Below, piece after piece: positions 24,391-33,429 of a stretch of 64,000 nt of DNA. Origin of the DNA: Streptomyces sp. cg36 (lineage in GTDB: Bacteria > Actinomycetota > Actinomycetes > Streptomycetales > Streptomycetaceae); contig NZ_CP163520.1 of assembly GCF_041080675.1 (NCBI RefSeq), positions 5,146,001-5,210,000 of the forward strand, written 5' to 3'. A program made the translations under genes and the position numbers. The notes beneath the pieces are model-generated. The model was given only the letters and a program-made list of their open reading frames with translations, was not told where the DNA came from and searched no databases. The first letter of the stretch is position 1; each line of letters begins with the position of its first letter.

Positions 24391-25674
24391 ATGCCCCTCC
24401 CCCTGTTCGCCCTCATGCTGTGCGTGTTCGGCGTCGGCAGCGCCGAACTGGTCATCGCCGGGATCCTGCCGAACATCGCGCACGACACCGGCGTCTCCCT
24501 CGCCGACGCGGGGCTGCTGGTCACCGCGTACGCCGCCGGAGTCGTCCTCGGCGGCCCGGTCATCACGCTCGCCACCAGCAGGCTGCCCCGCAAGCCGCTG
24601 ATCCTCGGCCTGATGGGCCTGTTCGTGGCGGGCAACGTGCTGGCGGCCGTCGCCCCCGGCTACCCGGTGCTGATGGCGGCCCGGGTGCTCTCGGCGCTCA
24701 CCCACTGCACGCTCTTCGCGGTGTGCATCGTCGTCGCGGGCAGCCTCGCCCCGGCGGGCAAGGAGGCGTCGGCGGTCTCCAAGGTGGCGGTCGGGCTCAA
24801 CCTCGCCACCGTGCTCGGCGTGCCCCTCGGCGTCCTCGTCGACCACCACTTCGGCTGGCGCGCCACCTTCTGGTGCGTGGCCGGGCTGAGCGCGGCGGCC
24901 ACCGCGCTGGTCGCACTCTGCCTGCCGCGCGACGCGGTCCCCGTCACGGCCGCCGCCGCCGACGAGCTGCGGGTGCTGGGCAACCGGCGCGTCCAGCTCG
25001 CCGTCGTCGTCACGGTGGTGGCCATGGCCGCGGTGTTCACCGCGTACACCTTCCTCGCCCCGCTGCTCACCGAGGTCGCCGGCTTCGGCGACGCCACCGT
25101 CACCTGGCTGATGCTGGTCTTCGGCCTCGGCTCGCTGCTGGGCAACCTGATCGGCGGCCGGCTGGCCGACCGGGCGCTGATGCCCGCGCTCACCGGCATC
25201 CTGGCGGCGCTGGCCGCGGCCCTGGTGGCGCTCGCGGCGGCGGCGCCGGTGCGCTGGGCGTGCGTACCGCTGCTGTTCGTCTTCGGCGTCGCGTACTTCG
25301 CGGTGATGCCGGGGCTGCAGGCCCGCATCCTCACCTCGGTGGCGGGCGGCGCCCCCACGCTGGCGGTCTCGGTCAACATCTCCGCGTTCAACATCGGCAT
25401 CGCGGGCGGCGCCTGGTTCGGCGGCGCCCTGCTCGACCTCGACCTCGGCCTGCGGGCGGTGGTGGCGGCCGGAGCGGCCCTCGCGGGCCTCGCGGCGCTG
25501 GTGGCCCTGGGCGAGCTGGTACGGGACCGGCGGGCGGCGGACGCGACGGCGACCCCGTCGGCCGCGGCTGCCGGATCCCCGGCGGGGGCGGGGCGCCCGA
25601 CGGATGCGGGTGCCGGGCCTTCGGCCGGTGCGGGCGGGGCGGCGGACGGGTCCAAGGAACCGGCCCGCGCGTGA
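24391..25674 (+). CDS. MFS drug exporter, second copy (DHA1, chloramphenicol-resistance type)
   Basis: A 427-aa, 12-span transporter whose first span reads PLPLFALMLCVFGVGSAELV. VGLNLATVLGVPLGVLVDHHFGWRATFW is in span 5. It is clearly paralogous to the pump at 10387. The C-terminus carries a roughly 45-residue Ala/Gly/Pro-rich tail that runs into a DNA tandem repeat (25647-25820). The start ATG follows GGAAGG by 5 nt. Probable product efflux or self-resistance. Confidence 0.85.
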   Translation: MPLPLFALMLCVFGVGSAELVIAGILPNIAHDTGVSLADAGLLVTAYAAGVVLGGPVITLATSRLPRKPLILGLMGLFVAGNVLAAVAPGYPVLMAARVLSALTHCTLFAVCIVVAGSLAPAGKEASAVSKVAVGLNLATVLGVPLGVLVDHHFGWRATFWCVAGLSAAATALVALCLPRDAVPVTAAAADELRVLGNRRVQLAVVVTVVAMAAVFTAYTFLAPLLTEVAGFGDATVTWLMLVFGLGSLLGNLIGGRLADRALMPALTGILAALAAALVALAAAAPVRWACVPLLFVFGVAYFAVMPGLQARILTSVAGGAPTLAVSVNISAFNIGIAGGAWFGGALLDLDLGLRAVVAAGAALAGLAALVALGELVRDRRAADATATPSAAAAGSPAGAGRPTDAGAGPSAGAGGAADGSKEPARA

Positions 25675-25820
25675 CGGCACGCCATCCGGCGGGCGGGTCC
25701 GAGGACCGGTCCGCGCGTGACGGCGCCACCCGGCGGGCGGGCGGGTCCGAGGAACCGGTTCGCGTGTGACGGCGCCACTGGACGGGCGGGCGGGTCCGAG
25801 GGCCGGTCCGCGTCCATGAC
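25647..25820. repeat. Degenerate about 48-bp tandem repeat, four units
   Basis: CGGGTCC(G/A)AGG..CCGGT.CGCG..TGACGGC units begin at 25647, 25694, 25742 and 25791 (periods 47, 48 and 49). The first unit includes the 3' end of the MFS gene. Confidence 0.7.
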
Positions 25821-25868
25821 GAGCCCCGGCCGCCAACGGCCGCTTCCCGCCCACCGGTTCTGCCTCCG

Positions 25869-25944
25869 CCCCTCTCCTCTCCCTCTCCTCTCCCCTTCCT
25901 CTCCTCTTCCGCTCTCTTTCGCTTCTCCCTCCTCCTCTCTCTCC
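25869..25944 (+). repeat. Long polypyrimidine (CT) tract
   Basis: There are 76 nt of C and T interrupted by only two G residues (25911 and 25921). It sits 31 bp upstream of the flavoprotein start, where its promoter or leader should be. Confidence 0.85.
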
Positions 25945-25975
25945 ACTTCACGATCACGATGGGGTGCACCAACTC

Positions 25976-27619
25976 ATGAGCATGAGCAAGACGACTCGTC
26001 GCCGCCTCCTCCAGCACACGGCCGCCGTGGGGGGAGCCACCGCGGCCCTGTCCGTGACCGGCCTCGGCGCCGCACCGGCCCTCGCGGCCCCCGGCGCCCG
26101 GGGCGGCGCCACCCCGGGCGGCTTCGGCGCGGTCACCGTACGGCCGGACGACCCCCGCTACCCGGAGCTCACCCACGGCACCAACCAGCGCTGGGTCGGC
26201 CGGCCCGAGTACGTACGGCTGGTGAACTCGGCCGACCAGGTCGTGCGGGCGGTGCAGGAGGCGGTGCGCGACGGCAAGCGCGTCGCGGTGCGCAGCGGCG
26301 GCCACTGCTACGAGGACTTCGTCAACAACGCCGAGGTCCAGGTCGTGATCGACATGTCCGAAATGGCGGAGATCGGCTTCGACGCCGAGCGCCGCGCCTT
26401 CACCGTGGAGCCCGGGGCCTCGCTCGCGGAGGTGTACGACAAGCTGTACAAGGTCTGGGGCGTCACCATCCCGGGCGGCTCCTGCCCCTCGGTGGGCGCG
26501 GGCGGCCACATCGTGGGCGGCGGATACGGCGCGCTGTCACGGAAGTTCGGCCTGACCGTGGACCACCTGTACGGGATCGAGGTCGTCGTGGTCGACGCCT
26601 CCGGAACCGCCCGGCGCGTGGTCGCCACGCGTGACTCGGCCGACCCGGAGCTGCGCGAACTGTGGTGGGCGCACACCGGCGGCGGCGGCGGGAACTTCGG
26701 CGTCATCACCAAGTACTGGCTGCGCTCGCCCGGCGCGACCGGGGACGACCCGGCGCACCTGCTGCCCCGGCCGCCCGCCGAGCTGCTGGTGTCGACGGTG
26801 AGCTGGCCGTGGGAGGGGCTGACCAAGCAGGGCTTCCAGCGGCTGCTGACCAACTACGCCGGCTGGTTCGAGCGCAACAGCGACCCGGACTCCCCGCACC
26901 TGGGCCTGTTCAGCCAGTTGAAGCCGTTCCACCGGTCGGCGGGCCAGATCCTGCTCGTCACCCAGATCGACGCCACGCGCCCGCAGGCCGAGCGCGAGCT
27001 CGCGGACTTCGTCGCCGCCGTCGGGGAAGGCGTGGGCGTCGCCGCCCAGACCACCGGAGCGCAGCGGCTGCCCTGGCTGCACGGCACCAAGTGGCCCGGG
27101 TTCGCGGGCGGTGACCCGACGCTGCGCTTCGAGGACAAGTCGGCGTACATGCGCAAGAACTTCCCGAAGTCGCAACTGGACGCCATTTACCGGCAGTTGA
27201 CCCGTACCGACTACGCCAACGGCGCGGCGCTGATGATCATCGCGGGGTACGGCGGACGCATCAACGCGGTGCCGTCCACCGCGACCGCGGTCCCGCAGCG
27301 CGACTCGATCCTCAAGCTCCAGTTCCTGGCGTTCTGGAACGACGCGGCCGACGACGCCCAGCACATCGGCTGGGTCCGGGACCTCTACGGCGACGTGTAC
27401 GCGCAGAGCGGCGGCGTCCCGGTCCCCGGCCGGGTCAACGACGGCTGCTTCATCAACTACGCGGACACGGACGTGGCGGACCCGCGCTGGAACAAGTCGG
27501 GCGTCCCGTGGCACTCCCTCTACTACAAGGGCAACTACCCGCGCCTGCAGCGCGCCAAGGCGCACTGGGACCCGCGGAACGTGTTCCGGCACGGACTGTC
27601 GATCACGCCGGGGAGGTAG
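25976..27619 (+). CDS. Tat-exported FAD-linked oxidoreductase, BBE family with bicovalent flavin motifs
   Basis: A 547-aa protein. The N-terminus has a twin-arginine signal (TRRRLLQHTAAVGGATAAL, then cleavage after ALA), so it is secreted folded. The PCMH-type FAD domain carries VAVRSGGHCYEDF, whose His is the 8-alpha-linked flavin ligand, and GGSCPSVGAGGHIVGGGYG, whose Cys is the 6-linked one. The C-terminal BBE block FINYADTDV is present. Enzymes such as AknOx and Dbv29 oxidise sugars or phenols late in antibiotic pathways. ATG 25976, GTG 25964 and ATG 25982 are alternative starts. An extracellular late oxidation is inferred. Confidence 0.88.
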   Translation: MSMSKTTRRRLLQHTAAVGGATAALSVTGLGAAPALAAPGARGGATPGGFGAVTVRPDDPRYPELTHGTNQRWVGRPEYVRLVNSADQVVRAVQEAVRDGKRVAVRSGGHCYEDFVNNAEVQVVIDMSEMAEIGFDAERRAFTVEPGASLAEVYDKLYKVWGVTIPGGSCPSVGAGGHIVGGGYGALSRKFGLTVDHLYGIEVVVVDASGTARRVVATRDSADPELRELWWAHTGGGGGNFGVITKYWLRSPGATGDDPAHLLPRPPAELLVSTVSWPWEGLTKQGFQRLLTNYAGWFERNSDPDSPHLGLFSQLKPFHRSAGQILLVTQIDATRPQAERELADFVAAVGEGVGVAAQTTGAQRLPWLHGTKWPGFAGGDPTLRFEDKSAYMRKNFPKSQLDAIYRQLTRTDYANGAALMIIAGYGGRINAVPSTATAVPQRDSILKLQFLAFWNDAADDAQHIGWVRDLYGDVYAQSGGVPVPGRVNDGCFINYADTDVADPRWNKSGVPWHSLYYKGNYPRLQRAKAHWDPRNVFRHGLSITPGR

Positions 27620-27875
27620 GGGGGTGGGGGAGGGGGCGCGTGCTTCCTCCCCCGCGCCGCCCGGCCTCTCCTGGCCCCCGCCGGGGCCCGCTCAGCTCCG
27701 CTCCGCTCCGCAGAGATCGCTCACCGCTCACCGTTCACGGTCCCGGCGCCGTATCCGAAGCAGTGGCCCTGAAGCCGGGGCCTCGAAACAGCGGCCCTGA
27801 AGCCGGGGCCCCGAAGCCGCCGGCCCCGCAAGGGCCGGGGCCCCGAAGTCGCCGCATCCACAGGGGAGAAGACCC
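27620..27875 (+). other. Gene-free spacer with GAAGCCGGGGCC repeats
   Basis: These 256 bp hold no convincing gene. Imperfect CCTGAAGCCGGGGCC / CCCGAAGCC units recur between 27767 and 27850, just before the hydrolase ribosome-binding site (GGGGAGAAG). Confidence 0.45.
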
Positions 27876-28655
27876 ATGCCCACAGCCCAGACGCACGACT
27901 CCCAGGTGGAGTACTTCACCGCCGGGTCCGGGCGCGCGCTCGTGCTCGTCCATGGCACGGGCGGCAGCGCGGACACGAATTTCGGCCACTTCGTCGAGCC
28001 GTTCGCCGACCGCCGCACGGTCGTGCGCCCCAACCTCTCCGGCAGTGGCGCGACCACCGACTCGGGGGCCCCGCTCACCCTGGACCTGCTGGTGGACCAG
28101 CTGGTGGCCACCGTACGGGCGGCCGGGGCCGGGGGCCCGGCGGACGCCGTGGGCTACTCGCTGGGCGCGGTGGTGGTGGCCGCGGCGGCGGCCCGGCACC
28201 CGGAGCTGTTCGGCAAGGTGGCGCTGATCGCGGGCTGGGCCCGCACGGACACCCGGCTGCACCTGACGTTCGACGTGTGGCGCCGCCTGGAGCGGACCGA
28301 CCACGAGGCGTTCATCCGCTTCCTCAACCTGACCGGCTGGACCAGTGAGCAGGTGAACCGGCTGGGCCCCGAGGGCCTGGCCCCGTTCCTGGCGGCGCCG
28401 ATCCCACCGGGCATGGGCCGCCAGATCGAGCTGGACCTGACGGTGGACATCCGAGCGGAGCTCCCGAGGATCACGGCCCCGACGCTGGTGGTCGGCTTCA
28501 CGGACGACCAGATGGTCCCGGCCGAACACAGCCGAGCCCTGCACGCGGCCATCGAGGGCAGCCACTACGCCGAACTGCCGGCGGGCCACTTGGGCATCTT
28601 CGAGCGGGCCCCGGAGCTGATCGGGCTGATCGGGGAGTTCCTGGGGGAGGGGTGA
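27876..28655 (+). CDS. Alpha/beta hydrolase, border paralogue 2
   Basis: A 259-aa protein. LVHGTGGSA is the oxyanion region, GYSLGA has Ser95 as nucleophile, GFTDDQMVP the acid and AGHLGIFE the His. It shares collinear blocks with the hydrolase at 448-1236 (RTVVRPNLSGSG, TDSGAPLTLDLLVDQ). It begins just after GGGGAGAAG. It is the last likely member of the secondary-metabolism region before the tRNA. Confidence 0.85.
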   Translation: MPTAQTHDSQVEYFTAGSGRALVLVHGTGGSADTNFGHFVEPFADRRTVVRPNLSGSGATTDSGAPLTLDLLVDQLVATVRAAGAGGPADAVGYSLGAVVVAAAAARHPELFGKVALIAGWARTDTRLHLTFDVWRRLERTDHEAFIRFLNLTGWTSEQVNRLGPEGLAPFLAAPIPPGMGRQIELDLTVDIRAELPRITAPTLVVGFTDDQMVPAEHSRALHAAIEGSHYAELPAGHLGIFERAPELIGLIGEFLGEG

Positions 28656-28756
28656 GGGCCACCCCGAAGCCGACACCCCGCCCATGCCCCCCGCCGGGGC
28701 GTTGGCGGGGCTTACGCGTTCTCTACGGCCCACTCGCTACGGTGCACCTGAGCAGC

Positions 28757-28783
28757 AAAAAGGCCCTCCCGGAGGGAGGGCCT
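28757..28783 (-). terminator. Rho-independent terminator of tRNA-Arg
   Basis: On the minus strand AGGCCCTCCC pairs with GGGAGGGCCT (28774-28783 with 28761-28770) around a 3-nt loop and is followed by TTTTT. It ends the tRNA transcript 20 nt downstream of the mature 3' end. Confidence 0.9.
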
Positions 28784-28802
28784 GGTACCGCACGGGCGAA
28801 AG

Positions 28803-28875
28803 CGCCCCCGGCAGGACTCGAACCTGCGGCCAAGCGCTTAGAAGGCGCCTGCTCTATCCACTGAGCTACGGGGGC
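28803..28875 (-). tRNA. tRNA-Arg (anticodon UCU)
   Basis: The minus-strand 73-nt cloverleaf has acceptor arms GCCCCCG/CGGGGGC, D-arm GCTC...GAGC, anticodon loop CTTCTAA (anticodon TCT), and T-arm GCAGG-TTCGAGT-CCTGC. CCA is not encoded. It decodes AGA, a very rare codon at this GC content. There is no sign of an att site in it. Confidence 0.95.
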
Positions 28876-29209
28876 CGGATGGCGGCCGCGGTGGCCTGGA
28901 GCCCCCGGGCGGGCAAGGCTGTGGTCCGGAGCGGGCTCCGGGCCGATGACCTTGCCGGGGACAAGGATAGGGCTCCTCTCCCCTCGTCCCGGTTGCTTCA
29001 CCTGCGTGGCACGATGTGGAGGTTCGGTGAAGCGAACCGATAATCGCAGGCGAGCGCGGAACACGCAGCGCTTTTGACGCTGATGGGGCCGGGTGTTGTG
29101 CACTCGTTATGCCTGCGTCCCACTCATCCCGTCTGTCCCTTGTGTCCGATCGGCGCGCGAAGGCAGTCATACGCTTCAAAATGGCTCCAAAATTGGGCAT
29201 TCTTCGCAT
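28876..29209 (+). promoter_or_regulatory. Divergent spacer between tRNA-Arg and the GTPase operon
   Basis: A 334-bp gene-free region. It holds a short hairpin GGTTCG (29021-29026) with CGAACC (29033-29038). An AT-richer stretch before 29210 is the likely promoter/leader of the GTPase pair. No clear -35/-10 pair could be assigned. Confidence 0.4.
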
Positions 29210-30817
29210 GTGGTGACCTTGGACGTACGGCCTCAGCTGATCGACGCACTCTCCGCCCTGCGCGACCGTGTCGCCGCCGTGCGTCTTCCGCTGCCCCTGG
29301 CGGGTGCGGCGCGAGCGCGGCAGACCCGGGCCGAACTGCTCGCCCAACTCGACGACTATCTGCTCCCCCGGCTCAAGGACCCCGAAGCCCCGCTGCTCGC
29401 GGTCGTCGGCGGGTCCACCGGCGCGGGAAAGTCCACCCTCGTCAACTCCCTTGTGGGGCGGCGGGTCAGCGAGGCGGGGGTGCTGCGCCCCACGACGCGC
29501 ACTCCCGTACTCGTCTGCCATCCCGACGACCACCACTGGTTCACCGGTATCCGGGTGCTGCCCCAGCTCACCCGGGTATGGCTGCCCCAGCAGGGCGACG
29601 ACGCCGAGCTGGACGAGGGCGTCGGGGGCAACGACGCCGAGAACTCCCTGCGCGTCGAGACCTGCCGGACCCTGCCCCCCGGACTCGCCCTCCTCGACGC
29701 GCCCGACATCGACTCACTCGTCGTCAGCAACCGGATCCTCGCCGCACAGTTGATCTGCGCTGCCGACATCTGGGTGATGGTGACGACCGCCTCGCGGTAC
29801 GCCGACGCCGTGCCGTGGCACCTCCTGCGTACCGCGAAGGAGTACGACGCCACCCTCATCACCGTCCTCGATCGGGTGCCCCATCAGGTCATCGGCGAGG
29901 TGTCGCGCCAGTACGCGGCGCTCCTCACCAAGGCCGGACTGGGCGACGTGCCCCGCTTCACCATCCCCGAGCTGCCCGAATCCGCCGGCGGCGGAAGCGG
30001 ATTGCTGCCCTCCACGGCCGTGGCCGCGCTCGGGCAGTGGCTCACCCACCGGGCGCAGGACCCGGCGGCCCGCCAGCAGGCCGTCGTCCGCACCGCCGTC
30101 GGCATGATCGACTCCCTCAACGCCCGCATGCCCGAGCTCGCCTCCGCCGTCGCCGCCCAGTACGCCGCCGCCGTACGGATGACAGGGGCCGTCGAAGACG
30201 CGTACGAGCGGGAAGGCGCACGCGTACGGCGCAGGCTCCAGGCAGGGGGCGTACTCGCCGGGGACGCGCTCACCCGCTGGCGCGCCTACCCCCGCGACGC
30301 CACCTCCGGCGAACTCCTGGACGCCCTCGTGGAGAGCCTCGCCGAACTCCTCGGGTGCGCCGCCGACGCCGCCGACGAACGCGTCCGCGAGGCATGGCGC
30401 CGCGAACCGGCGGCGGCGGAGCTCGCCGACGGCGTACGGGACCGGGAGACCGGCGGACGCATCGCCGTGGAGGTACGGCGCTGGCGGCGGATCCTGGAGG
30501 AGCTCGCCGAAGAGGAAGTGCGCGAGATGGAACGGGCCGCCGCACCCGCCCCCGAGGCCGTCGCGGCCCTGCTCGCCGCCTCCCTCCTGGGCGGACGCCG
30601 GGCCCGCCGCGCCGGGGAACGGCTGGCCGAACGCGTCGGCGCCCAGCGCGCGCTGCGCCTGCGCGACCAGGGCGGCGAGCTGGTCACCACGTACATCGAC
30701 CGCGTCCTGAACGCCGAACGCGACCGCCGCCTCGCCCCCCTGGACGCGCTCCGGGTGACCCCCGAGCCCCAGGCCGGGCTGATCGCCGCGCTGTCCCTAC
30801 TGCAGAAGGAGAGGTGA
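29210..30817 (+). CDS. Dynamin-like GTPase A
   Basis: A 535-aa protein with G1 [13 protein letters not shown] (about 65-77), a [10 protein letters not shown] switch I region, and G3 DAPDIDS. G4 is degenerate (LDRVPH where N/TKxD is expected). Long charged helices ([19 protein letters not shown]...) make up the C-terminal half, as in bacterial dynamins. GTG codons at 29210 and 29213 are the plausible starts. It is directly followed by a second GTPase, the usual paired arrangement. Function is probably membrane-associated, linked to division or DNA handling. Confidence 0.75.
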   Translation: MVTLDVRPQLIDALSALRDRVAAVRLPLPLAGAARARQTRAELLAQLDDYLLPRLKDPEAPLLAVVGGSTGAGKSTLVNSLVGRRVSEAGVLRPTTRTPVLVCHPDDHHWFTGIRVLPQLTRVWLPQQGDDAELDEGVGGNDAENSLRVETCRTLPPGLALLDAPDIDSLVVSNRILAAQLICAADIWVMVTTASRYADAVPWHLLRTAKEYDATLITVLDRVPHQVIGEVSRQYAALLTKAGLGDVPRFTIPELPESAGGGSGLLPSTAVAALGQWLTHRAQDPAARQQAVVRTAVGMIDSLNARMPELASAVAAQYAAAVRMTGAVEDAYEREGARVRRRLQAGGVLAGDALTRWRAYPRDATSGELLDALVESLAELLGCAADAADERVREAWRREPAAAELADGVRDRETGGRIAVEVRRWRRILEELAEEEVREMERAAAPAPEAVAALLAASLLGGRRARRAGERLAERVGAQRALRLRDQGGELVTTYIDRVLNAERDRRLAPLDALRVTPEPQAGLIAALSLLQKER

Positions 30818-30822
30818 GCGGC

Positions 30823-33429
30823 GTGACCGCTCTCACCGACCACCCCGGCTCCGAGCAGCCGGAGCAGCCCGAGCAGCCGGAGCGGCCGGAGCGGACCGAG
30901 TTCCCGGACTTGTCTGACTCCCCGCGCCTGTCCGTCTCCCCGGACCCGTCCGGGGAGACGGGTCGGCCCGAGCTGGCTGAGCAGCCAGAGCAGCCCGAGC
31001 CACGCGACGAAGCCCGCCCCGCCCCGCACCACGGCCCCGGCGCCCCCCAGCCCCCGGCGTCCCACACCGTCGAGGTCCGCACGGCCGGGCGGCCCCCGAT
31101 CGGGCGGCTGGAAGCCGTCGTGCCCACTTCGGGCTGGCTGGGGTTCGACCGCCCCTGGGCCGAGCGCCCCCCTGCCCGACGCCCCGAGCCGGACACCGGC
31201 CCCGGAACAGGGCAGCCGGAAACCCCGGACGAGCCCGACGAGGCGCAGCCGCAGGCCGAGGCCCCCGAACAGCCGCGATCCACTCAGGGCGAGACGGGAA
31301 CGACCGGCACGGCGGAGCCCGGCACGGCGGAGCCCGGCACTGAGGCGTCCGGCACTGTGGCGTCCGCCACTGGTACGGGTGCTGGGGCCCCCACCCCCAC
31401 CCCCCCACCCACCCCCGCGTCGAAACCCCGCCCCGACGCCCGCGACCTGGCCATCCGGCGCGCGCCCGAGGGCCACCAGCGCGCGGCCCCACGCAGGGCC
31501 GCAGCACCTGTGCCCGCACCGGCCCCAGCCGTGGGCGCCCCGGCCGTGGGCGCCGCATCCGGAAACGGCCCCTCCGGAAACGGCCCCTCCAGAGGTGGCG
31601 CTTCCGGAGATGGCGCGCCCGGGAACGGCCCGTCCGGGAACGGCGCTTCCGGAGGCGACAGTTCCGGAAGCGGCGCGCCCGGGGAGGGCACTTCAGGGAA
31701 CGGCTCCTCCGGGGAAGGAGCGTCCGCTTGGGACGACGGGTTGATCGCTCGTCGGGTGAACGAGCGGGCGCAGGAGGAGGTTCCCGTGGTGGAGGCCGAG
31801 CCGGTGGAGGCGTACGTACCCATCGGCGGGCCGTACGGGAACGAGCTGCGCGGGCGGCTGGACGCGCTGCGCGAGCTGGTGGGGCTGTCGCGGACCCGGC
31901 TCGACGGCCGGACGCTGGCCGAGGCCGGGCGGGTGCTGGACGAGGCGGCGGCGCGCCAGCGGCTGTCCGCGCGGCACACGGTCGTGGCGGTCGCGGGGGC
32001 CACCGGGAGCGGGAAGTCCACCCTGTTCAACGCCCTCGCGGGGACGCACATTTCGGAGACGGGCCTGCGCCGCCCCACCACCGCCGCGCCCATCGCGTGC
32101 AGCTGGACGGACGGCGCCGCCGGGCTGCTCGACCGGCTGGGCATCCCCGGGCGGCTGCGCCGCCGCCCGCTGCCGAGCGATCCGAACGCCGAGGCGCTGC
32201 AGGGGCTCGTCCTGGTGGACCTGCCGGACCTGGACTCCGCGGTCGTCGAACACCGCCGCCAGGCCGACCGGGTGCTCGCCCTGGTCGACGCCGTGATCTG
32301 GGTCGTCGACCCGGAGAAGTACGCCGACGCGGTGGTGCACGAGCGGTATCTGCGGCCACTGGCCGGACACGCCGAGGTCACCTTCGTCGTGCTGAACCAG
32401 GTGGACCGGCTGCCGGGCGATGCCGCCGACCAGGTCCTCGACGACCTGCGCCGCCTGCTGGACGACGACGGCATGGCGCTCGGCGAGCACGGCGAGCCGG
32501 GCGCCACCGTGGTCTCGCTCTCCGCCCTGACCGGCCAGGGGGTCGCCGAGCTGCGCGAACTCCTCAGCCGTTTCGTGCGGGAGCGCGGCGCGCCCGAGCG
32601 CAGGGTGGCGGCCGACCTGGACGCCGCCGCCGCGGGGCTGCGTCCGGTGTACGTGGCGGACGGGCGTCCGGGGCTGGACGAGCGGGCCCGGGAGGAGTTC
32701 ACGGACCGGCTGGCGGCGGCGGTCGGCGCGGCGGCGGCGGGCGAGGCGGCCGAGCGGGAGTGGCGGCGCAACGCGGGCCGTGCGTGCGGCACGCCGTGGC
32801 TGCGGCTGTGGCGCTGGTACGAGCGGCTGCGCGTCCCGGGCCGTGAGTCGCCGCTGCCCGGCGCGCCGCCGGAGGAGGAGGTGACGGCCCGCCAGCGCGT
32901 GGAGCAGGCCGTGCGGCTGGTGGCCGACGAGGCCGCCACCGGGCTGCCCGCGCCCTGGGCGCAGGCGGTGCGGGAGGCGGCGGTGCGCGGCGCCGAGGGG
33001 CTGCCGCAGGCCCTGGACGAGCTGGCGGTGCGGGCCGAGCGCGAGCGCGGCACTTCGCCGAGGCCCGCGTGGTGGCCGGCGGCGGTGCTGGTGCAGGCGG
33101 CGATGACGCTGGTTCAGATCGTGGGCGGGCTCTGGCTGGTCGGCCAGATCGTCGGGGTGCTCCGGCCGGGGCTGCTGGTGCCCGCGCTGGTGATGCTGGC
33201 CGGGATCGTCGGGGGGCCGCTGGTCGAGTGGGCCTGCGGGGTCGCGGCGCGCGGTCCCGGGCGGCGGTACGGGCAGGAGGCCGAGCGGCGGCTGCGGGAG
33301 GCGGCGGCCGGGTGCGGCCGGGCGAAGGTCCTGGATCCGGTCGCGGCGGAGCTTCTGCGGTACCGGGAGGTGCGCGAGCAGTATGTGGCGGTGCGCGGGG
33401 GGACGGGGGTGCGGGCCGGGGTGTCGTGA
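30823..33429 (+). CDS. Dynamin-like/YfjP-type GTPase B, membrane anchored
   Basis: An 868-aa protein. Residues 1 to about 305 are an acidic, Pro/Glu/Gly-rich disordered region with PEQPEQPE and (S/A)GNG(P/A) repeats. The GTPase domain has G1 GATGSGKSTLFN, G3 DLPDLDS and G4 NQVD. Two membrane spans close to the C-terminus (AVLVQAAMTLVQIVGGLWLV and LVPALVMLAGIVGGPLV) anchor it. The GTG at 30823 is preferred because AAGGAG lies 11 nt upstream; the GTG at 30814 overlaps the previous stop but is too close to that site. It presumably works with GTPase A at the membrane. Confidence 0.75.
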   Translation: MTALTDHPGSEQPEQPEQPERPERTEFPDLSDSPRLSVSPDPSGETGRPELAEQPEQPEPRDEARPAPHHGPGAPQPPASHTVEVRTAGRPPIGRLEAVVPTSGWLGFDRPWAERPPARRPEPDTGPGTGQPETPDEPDEAQPQAEAPEQPRSTQGETGTTGTAEPGTAEPGTEASGTVASATGTGAGAPTPTPPPTPASKPRPDARDLAIRRAPEGHQRAAPRRAAAPVPAPAPAVGAPAVGAASGNGPSGNGPSRGGASGDGAPGNGPSGNGASGGDSSGSGAPGEGTSGNGSSGEGASAWDDGLIARRVNERAQEEVPVVEAEPVEAYVPIGGPYGNELRGRLDALRELVGLSRTRLDGRTLAEAGRVLDEAAARQRLSARHTVVAVAGATGSGKSTLFNALAGTHISETGLRRPTTAAPIACSWTDGAAGLLDRLGIPGRLRRRPLPSDPNAEALQGLVLVDLPDLDSAVVEHRRQADRVLALVDAVIWVVDPEKYADAVVHERYLRPLAGHAEVTFVVLNQVDRLPGDAADQVLDDLRRLLDDDGMALGEHGEPGATVVSLSALTGQGVAELRELLSRFVRERGAPERRVAADLDAAAAGLRPVYVADGRPGLDERAREEFTDRLAAAVGAAAAGEAAEREWRRNAGRACGTPWLRLWRWYERLRVPGRESPLPGAPPEEEVTARQRVEQAVRLVADEAATGLPAPWAQAVREAAVRGAEGLPQALDELAVRAERERGTSPRPAWWPAAVLVQAAMTLVQIVGGLWLVGQIVGVLRPGLLVPALVMLAGIVGGPLVEWACGVAARGPGRRYGQEAERRLREAAAGCGRAKVLDPVAAELLRYREVREQYVAVRGGTGVRAGVS

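Noticed and set aside
28803..28875. tRNA-Arg as the AICE attachment site
   Set aside because: No copy of its 3' end is found near the integrase. The exact 15-bp repeats are at 36160 and 50867.
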